From assembly GCF_014646235.1 (NCBI RefSeq), contig NZ_BMNB01000033.1, positions 1 through 64,000 of the forward strand: a stretch of DNA of 64,000 nucleotides, written 5' to 3'. Both the position numbers and the translations under genes were made by a program. The notes under the pieces were generated by a model. The model was not told the DNA's origin, did not search any database, and saw nothing but the letters and a program-made list of their open reading frames with translations. Positions 59,335 to 64,000 of this stretch are shown one piece after another. The stretch is from Micromonospora sonchi. Lineage in GTDB: Bacteria > Actinomycetota > Actinomycetes > Mycobacteriales > Micromonosporaceae. Numbering within the stretch: the stretch's first letter is position 1; every line of letters begins with the position of its first letter.

Positions 59335-60081
59335 TCACCAGTCGCGGTCGCTGGCCTCGGCCATCGGGCCACCGCGGATCAGCTTGACGATGGCGGAGTC
59401 GATGTCGGGCCCGACGAAGAAATCGTCGGCCCAGTGCAGCATGAAGACCCGTCCCTGCGCGTCGACGACCAGCTCGGACGGGCCGTCCTCGTTGTTGCCG
59501 AGCGGGTAGACCGGGTTGTCGTACTCCTCGGCGAAGATCCGCGCCGACTCGGTCAGCACCCCGCCCCGGGTGGGGTGGACATAGGTGGTGAAGCCGCCGC
59601 CGAGCCGGCCGCTGCGGCCGAACTGCGGCAGCCGCAGGCCACCGAACTCGACCAGCGCCGCCCGCGCGACCGGCGGACACTCCAACCCGGCGAGGTCGTC
59701 GGCGAAGCGGACCATCCAGTGGTCGACCGCCGACGTGACGTCCCGGCCGGGAAACCAGCCGGCCGTCTCCAGAACGTGCCGCACCTCGGGCGGGAACCGT
59801 CCCTCGGCGGCCCGGCGTCGCGCGTACCGCTCGGCGAGCATCTCTGCGGGCAGTGCCGGCCACTGGGACAGCTCGCCGGTCTCCCGGTCGATGACCGCGC
59901 GGGGATAGCCGGTGGATGGCGGTGGGGCCGGCGGCCCGTCGGTGGCCGGCGCAGCCGGTTCGGCCCGCCAGGCGACGTAGCCGAGGTCGAACTCGTGCAG
60001 GAACACCTCCGGCGCGGGCCCGGGGCTGCCCGCCTGCGCCCATTGACGGGCGATCGTCAGGGCCTCGTCGCGACTGATCAT
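59335..60081 (-). CDS. YrhB-like plus SUKH-3 immunity-like protein
   Basis: ATG 60081 follows GAGGAG by 7-8 nt. The 248-residue protein has an N-terminal ~85-residue domain (DEALTIARQWAQAG, VFLHEFDLGYVAWRA, AVIDRETGELSQWP) resembling YrhB-type immunity domains. A SUKH-3 domain follows (HVLETAGWFPGRDV, ALVEFGGLRLPQFG, ELVVDAQGRVFMLHWADDFFVG). A fused immunity protein implies toxins exported by the system or met from competitors. No cognate toxin gene is adjacent; the YwqJ-type deaminase is 12 kb away. Confidence 0.8.
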   Translation of the reverse strand: MISRDEALTIARQWAQAGSPGPAPEVFLHEFDLGYVAWRAEPAAPATDGPPAPPPSTGYPRAVIDRETGELSQWPALPAEMLAERYARRRAAEGRFPPEVRHVLETAGWFPGRDVTSAVDHWMVRFADDLAGLECPPVARAALVEFGGLRLPQFGRSGRLGGGFTTYVHPTRGGVLTESARIFAEEYDNPVYPLGNNEDGPSELVVDAQGRVFMLHWADDFFVGPDIDSAIVKLIRGGPMAEASDRDW

Positions 60082-60220
60082 CGAGCGACTCCTCGGGCTG
60101 CCGTCGTCGGCTCCACCGGCCGACGCCGGATGCGGGCGTCGCGGTGCTGGACGCCGTGCATATGGTAGGCACCGCGGTCCGGGCATTCGCGGCCGCCGGC
60201 GTACGCCACGGGAGGGTGCC

Positions 60221-61648
60221 ATGCCGTCGCGGCGGGACCAGGTCCAGTCGTACCAGTTCTTCGTGCAGCGGATGACCTCCGCGTTGGTGGCACGTGAGCC
60301 TGACCCGGAGTCGGCACCGTTCCGCCGCCTCGGTGGTGCCGGCTTCGCCAGTGTGATGGTGGCCGTGCTCTGCCTCGCGGCGGTGGGCGTGTACGGACTG
60401 CTGCGTCCGGGCGGCGCCACGAAGTGGAAGGACGGCGCCGCGGTCATCCTGGAGAAGGAGACCGGCACCCGGTACCTCTACCGGGAGGGTCGGCTGCACC
60501 CGGTGGTCAACTACGCCTCCGCCCTGCTGGCCATGGAGGCGGCCGCACCGACGGTCTCGGTCTCCCGCAATTCGCTCGTCGGTACGCCCCGGGGCCCGCG
60601 GATCGGCATCCCGGACGCCCCGGACGCGTTGCCGGCGCCGGGTCGGATCCTGGATGGACCGTGGACCCTCTGCACTCAGCCGGCACGCAACGCGGCCGGC
60701 GGAATCGTCGCCACCACCGTGCTCACCGTCGGGCGGGCACCGACCGGTGGCCGTGAACCGGGTGACGCCGGGCTGCTGGTCCGCGACCGCAAGACCAAGC
60801 GCCTGCACCTGGTCTGGCGCGACCACCGGTACGAGATCCGAAACGAGAAGATCGTGCTGGAGGGCCTCGTATTAAGCGCCGAGCCGGTGGTGGAGGTCGG
60901 CGGGGCGTGGCTGAACGCGCTGCCCGCGGGCGAGCCGATCGCTCCCCGCCGGGTGTCCGACCGGGGTGCCTTCTCGACCGCGCTGCCGGACGCCCGCGTC
61001 GGTCAGGTCTTCATGGTGAAGAGCCAGAACGACAGCCGCCAGTACTACCTCGCCGAGCGGGAGCGGTTGGTCCCCATCACCCCCGTGCAGGCGGATGTGC
61101 TGCTGGCCGACGGGGAGACGCAGGCGGCGTACCCGGACGGGGCGAAGCCGGCCCCGATCGAGCTCGCTGCCGGCGCGGCGGCAGCCGCGCCGAAGGCGTC
61201 GGCACCGGAGCCGGGACGCCACCGCGCACCGGAGCAGCGGCCCGAGATCGCCCGGCTGAGCGGCGACAAGCCGGCGGTCTGCGCCGCCTACCAACCGGAC
61301 CAGAACGAGCCGACGGTGCTGCTCGACGCGCAGGTCCAACCGGTACGCGAGCCGGTGCGCACCGGTGAGCAGACCGGCGACGGCATCCCGCTGGCCGACC
61401 GGGTGGTCATCGAACCCGGCTACGGGGTGCTGGTCGCCGCCGTTCCGTCCCCGGAGCAGGAGACCGGCACCCTCAATCTGGTCACCGACCTGGGTTACCG
61501 CTACCCGCTGGCGGGCGAGGGGGTGCCGGCGATGCTCGGCTACTCGCAGGTGCAACCGGTGCGCCTGCCCGCCAGCCTGGTGGTCCGCCTTCCCGCCGGT
61601 CCGGCCCTCGATCCGACGACCGCGAAGCAGGCCCTCGACCCGGAGTGA
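60221..61648 (+). CDS. eccB: Type VII secretion protein EccB
   Basis: The 475-residue protein starts at ATG 60221 with GGAGG just upstream. It has the classic EccB start (MPSRRDQVQSYQFFVQRMTSALV), a single membrane span (about 39-61), an extracytoplasmic repeat domain with two cysteines (WTLCTQP, KPAVCAAYQP) likely to form the usual disulfide, and the family motif YLVREGRLHPVVNYASALL-like (YLYREGRLHPVVNYAS). EccB is the periplasm-facing component of the EccBCDE complex. It heads the eccB-WXG-WXG gene set. Confidence 0.95.
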   Translation: MPSRRDQVQSYQFFVQRMTSALVAREPDPESAPFRRLGGAGFASVMVAVLCLAAVGVYGLLRPGGATKWKDGAAVILEKETGTRYLYREGRLHPVVNYASALLAMEAAAPTVSVSRNSLVGTPRGPRIGIPDAPDALPAPGRILDGPWTLCTQPARNAAGGIVATTVLTVGRAPTGGREPGDAGLLVRDRKTKRLHLVWRDHRYEIRNEKIVLEGLVLSAEPVVEVGGAWLNALPAGEPIAPRRVSDRGAFSTALPDARVGQVFMVKSQNDSRQYYLAERERLVPITPVQADVLLADGETQAAYPDGAKPAPIELAAGAAAAAPKASAPEPGRHRAPEQRPEIARLSGDKPAVCAAYQPDQNEPTVLLDAQVQPVREPVRTGEQTGDGIPLADRVVIEPGYGVLVAAVPSPEQETGTLNLVTDLGYRYPLAGEGVPAMLGYSQVQPVRLPASLVVRLPAGPALDPTTAKQALDPE

Positions 61649-61790
61649 GCGGCCAGCCACATTGGAGGGTGGTCGGACACCGGTCTAGCGTCGGTTGGAC
61701 AGGACGGTTACCGTTTCGAATGACGATGGTGCGTGAGCGCCGACTGACAGGCCGCCCCCGGACAGGCGGGGCGATCGAACGAGGACGGGG

Positions 61791-62132
61791 GTGACTTCCG
61801 CCATGTCGATGCGTACCGACACCGGCTTGATGCTGAAGACCGAGGGTGACGTCGATGCCGTCGCCGACCGGCTCACCGGCAACCTCAACTCGCTGATGGA
61901 CCAGCTCGCACCGCTCTACGACCAGTGGAAGGGTGCTGGTGCGGGTTCCTTCCAGCAGGTTCGTGAGCGGTTCGACCAGGACATGGCCCGGCTCAACGTC
62001 GCGCTGCGCGCGATCGCCGAGGCCGTCGGTTCGTCCGGTAAGGACTACGACGTCAGCGACGAGGAGATCCGGGCCGACATGGACAGCGCCGGTGCGACCG
62101 CCGGTCAGATCACCGCGGCGCTGAAGCTCTGA
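61791..62132 (+). CDS. WXG100-family secreted protein (Esx-type), first of pair
   Basis: GTG 61791 has GAGGA 5 nt upstream; ATG 61803 is an alternative without a well-placed Shine-Dalgarno. The 113-residue helical-hairpin protein has the turn motif YDQWKGAGAGSFQQV (Trp-Lys-Gly) and a C-terminal helix with YDVSDEEIRADM, close to the YxxxD/E export signal. It probably dimerises with the product of the next gene (13-nt gap) and is exported through EccC. Confidence 0.93.
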   Translation: MTSAMSMRTDTGLMLKTEGDVDAVADRLTGNLNSLMDQLAPLYDQWKGAGAGSFQQVRERFDQDMARLNVALRAIAEAVGSSGKDYDVSDEEIRADMDSAGATAGQITAALKL

Positions 62133-62145
62133 CGGGGGGTTCGTA

Positions 62146-62433
62146 ATGGAGATTCGCTACAACTTCGCTGGCCTGAACGGGGCGGCGGATGCCTGCAGCA
62201 GTTCGGTCCGGAACCTGACCAGCGAGCTGGACGGGCTCAAGTCCGGCATCGCGCCGCTGCTGGCCACCTGGGACGGTGACGCCCGCGAGGCGTACTTCCA
62301 GCGGCAGAACGAGTGGGAATCCGCCGCCAACGACCTGCGTGACCTGCTCAGTCGGATCGAGAAGGCGCTGCGCGAGTCGGCGGCCAAGATGCAGGCCCGC
62401 GAGGCGGCCAACCGGGCCAAGTTCGGCGGCTGA
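62146..62433 (+). CDS. WXG100-family secreted protein (Esx-type), second of pair
   Basis: ATG 62146 is preceded by GGGGGG at 6 nt. The 95-residue helical hairpin has the turn ATWDGDAREAYFQRQNEW (Trp-Asp-Gly) and two long amphipathic helices. It lacks a clear YxxxD/E tail, which suits the non-signal-bearing partner in an EsxA/B-type heterodimer. A strong terminator follows 17 nt after the stop. Confidence 0.94.
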   Translation: MEIRYNFAGLNGAADACSSSVRNLTSELDGLKSGIAPLLATWDGDAREAYFQRQNEWESAANDLRDLLSRIEKALRESAAKMQAREAANRAKFGG

Positions 62434-62450
62434 GCCGCAGACGTACCACC

Positions 62451-62479
62451 CGATGGCCCGGCCCACGGCCGGGCCATCG
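62451..62479. terminator. Terminator after the WXG100 pair
   Basis: A perfect 13-bp stem (CGATGGCCCGGCC at 62451-62463, complement at 62467-62479) with a 3-nt loop is followed by TCGTTT. It lies between the second WXG100 gene and the convergent mycosin gene. Confidence 0.85.
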
Positions 62480-62548
62480 TCGTTTCCTCCATCGCCGGGC
62501 GCGGGCCGCCGGACGGCGACCCGCCGCCATGCCACCGACGGGCCGGCG

Positions 62549-63838
62549 TCAGCCGCGTGGCGTCGAGGTCGGCACCCGGAAGAAGATTTCCTCGGGCTCG
62601 TCGATCTCGGGACCGGCGGGAGGTGGCGCGGCGGGCCGCGTCGGCCGCCAGCGGGTACGCCTGCCACGCGGCAGCATCGCCGCCAACGCCGCCACCCCGA
62701 CCGCGAGCGCGGCCAGGGCCAGGCCGACCCAGAGCGCGAGCCGGCCGAAGAGCGCCCAGCGCTCGGCGCGGGCCTGCGCCGCCGCGTCCTGGGGCACCTC
62801 GGGCAGGGGTGGCTGAGCGACCGGCTTCGCGGTGGTCAGCCGTTCGGTGACCGCCCGGTACGGATTGAGCATCCCGCTGCCGTAGCCGCGGGACGCGTCG
62901 CCCCGGGCCGGATCCGCGGTGGCCAGCAGCCGACGGGTGACCTCCTTCGCCGACAGGCCGGGCTCCGCCGAGCGGATCAGTGCGGCGGTCGCGCTCACCA
63001 TCGGCGTGGCGAAGCTGGTGCCGTCGTACACGTTGTGACCGAACACCCGGGTCGCGGCAACCACCGCCCCACCCGGGGCCACGATGTCCACGTACGGCCC
63101 GATCTGCGACTGCCGGACCCGGGCGCCGTGCTGGTCGACGGCGCCCACACCGATCACCCCGTCGTATCCGGCGGGATAGGGCACCGGATCGGGACGGGCG
63201 CCGTCCTGATGCAGGTTGCCGGCGGCGGCGACCAGCACGACGTCCTTCTCCAGGGCGTACCTGACCGCCTGCTCGACGTCCGGATCCGGGTGGTAGAGCG
63301 TCACCGACATGTTGATCACATCGGCGCCGTCGTCGACCGCGCGTTCGATCGCCTGCGCGAAGACCGCGCCGGTCACCGTGTCGCCGTCCTTCTCGGTGGC
63401 GATGCGCTCGCTGACCCGGATCGGCACGATCGTGGCGTCCGGCGCCAGACCGTGGAAACCCACGCCCTCCTGTCGTTCGGCGGCGATGATGCTGGCGACC
63501 GCCGTGCCGTGCGAGACGCAGTCCACGTCGCCACCCGGTGCATTCCGCAGTGCGTCGAAGCCGGTGGTGACCCGCCCGGTCAACTGCGGATGGCTGCTGT
63601 CGGTGCCAGAGTCGATCACCGCGACCCGGACCCCCGCGCCGGTGCTGAAGGGCCACACCCGCTGCGGCGCGAGCCACCGCTGATGCCAGGGGGTCTCGGT
63701 GTTGACCTGTCCCGGATCGCTCGGATTCTGGCAAACCGCCGTCGCGGCCCGGGCCGGTGCCGGTGCCGGGACCACCACCGCCGTGGCCAGTACCGTTCCC
63801 ACCAGGGCAAATGCCGCCATAGGACGGTCGCGGACCAT
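62549..63838 (-). CDS. mycP: Mycosin (MycP-type subtilisin protease), copy 2
   Basis: ATG 63838 has CGGAGGTG 7 nt upstream. The 429-residue protein has a signal peptide (LVGTVLATAVVVPAPAPARAA), a complete catalytic triad Asp76 (VAVIDSGTD), His110 (SHGTAVAS) and Ser275 in a canonical GTSFATPMVSA, and two cysteines (Cys36, Cys107) placed for the mycosin N-terminal disulfide. It ends with a membrane span (GRLALWVGLALAALAVGVAALAAML, about 365-390) and an acidic/proline tail. It is the more conventional of the two mycosins and sits next to the WXG100 genes. Confidence 0.94.
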   Translation of the reverse strand: MVRDRPMAAFALVGTVLATAVVVPAPAPARAATAVCQNPSDPGQVNTETPWHQRWLAPQRVWPFSTGAGVRVAVIDSGTDSSHPQLTGRVTTGFDALRNAPGGDVDCVSHGTAVASIIAAERQEGVGFHGLAPDATIVPIRVSERIATEKDGDTVTGAVFAQAIERAVDDGADVINMSVTLYHPDPDVEQAVRYALEKDVVLVAAAGNLHQDGARPDPVPYPAGYDGVIGVGAVDQHGARVRQSQIGPYVDIVAPGGAVVAATRVFGHNVYDGTSFATPMVSATAALIRSAEPGLSAKEVTRRLLATADPARGDASRGYGSGMLNPYRAVTERLTTAKPVAQPPLPEVPQDAAAQARAERWALFGRLALWVGLALAALAVGVAALAAMLPRGRRTRWRPTRPAAPPPAGPEIDEPEEIFFRVPTSTPRG

Positions 63839-64000
63839 TCGTGCTCACCTCCGGTCGACCGGTGCCGGTGCATCCTAACGACGAGCGGGCACCGACCGCC
63901 CATTCCAATGTCGCCCGGATTCAGTATGGTCGAGTCGGCACGCCCCGCCGTGGGCGTGACGTGCGCATGCATCGAGGGCGCATGTGGACATGGGCACGGG
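63839..64000. promoter_or_regulatory. Upstream region of mycosin 2 (window end)
   Basis: 162 bp with no credible ORF and no distinct repeat; presumably holds the mycosin 2 promoter. The next gene lies beyond the window. Confidence 0.35.

Noticed and set aside
1..64000. tRNA, rRNA, transposase or integrase genes
   Set aside because: None was recognised on either strand; although the lasso and T7SS regions look accessory, no attachment site or mobility gene supports an island boundary.

Overview
The window is very GC-rich, densely packed DNA that uses many GTG starts and 4-nt start/stop overlaps. Its content (a GH62 arabinofuranosidase, an XRE/DUF397 pair, an ECF42-type sigma factor, a fused multi-domain acyl-CoA carboxylase and a full actinobacterial type VII secretion locus with mycosins) points to an actinomycete, most likely a member of the Micromonosporaceae such as Micromonospora. 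That placement is an inference from gene content; no rRNA or tRNA gene was seen.

Left part (1-31 kb): the end of a secreted GH62 enzyme; a coupled lipoprotein and TIR-membrane-propeller pair; a MacB-type ABC efflux operon divergent from a two-component system; an ECF sigma factor coupled to a one-pass membrane protein; a giant fused biotin carboxylase/BCCP/carboxyltransferase; a NYN-LOTUS type RNA-binding nuclease candidate; two tandem paralogous secreted proteins of unknown function that also share their leader sequence; a YCII/ECF42 sigma pair; a WxL-like surface protein with a DUF916 partner; and a large secreted nuclease/5'-nucleotidase.

Middle (31.8-40.3 kb): a secreted Fn3/Ig protein behind a structured leader, then a compact lasso-peptide gene cluster. 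A 47-codon precursor gene (39182-39325, minus strand) has a textbook YxxPxLxxxGxxxxxTx leader and a 16-residue core GGTSGIPDGLGGVGFS. Around it lie an ABC ATPase, an ABC permease, an asparagine-synthetase-like cyclase without its glutaminase half, a B2 peptidase, a B1 (PqqD-like) recognition protein, and an HPr-kinase-like protein coupled to a nucleotidyltransferase. The C-terminal Ser of the core together with the kinase and nucleotidyltransferase predicts a phosphorylated and further decorated lasso peptide.

Right part (40.3-64 kb): a type VII (ESX-like) secretion locus: eccE, a beta-helix/AAA+ protein likely acting as EccA, eccC, eccD, eccB, two WXG100 proteins, two mycosins, and two accessory proteins that look like secreted partners. 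It is interleaved with a YwqJ-type deaminase, SUKH-3 immunity-like proteins and an SseB-domain protein. The 5' end of the AAA+ gene has been duplicated in front of eccE, leaving a 34-codon leader ORF.

Most convergent gene ends carry strong inverted repeats that look like bidirectional terminators. Several are unusually long, and one 80-bp hairpin unit occurs twice within 0.5 kb.
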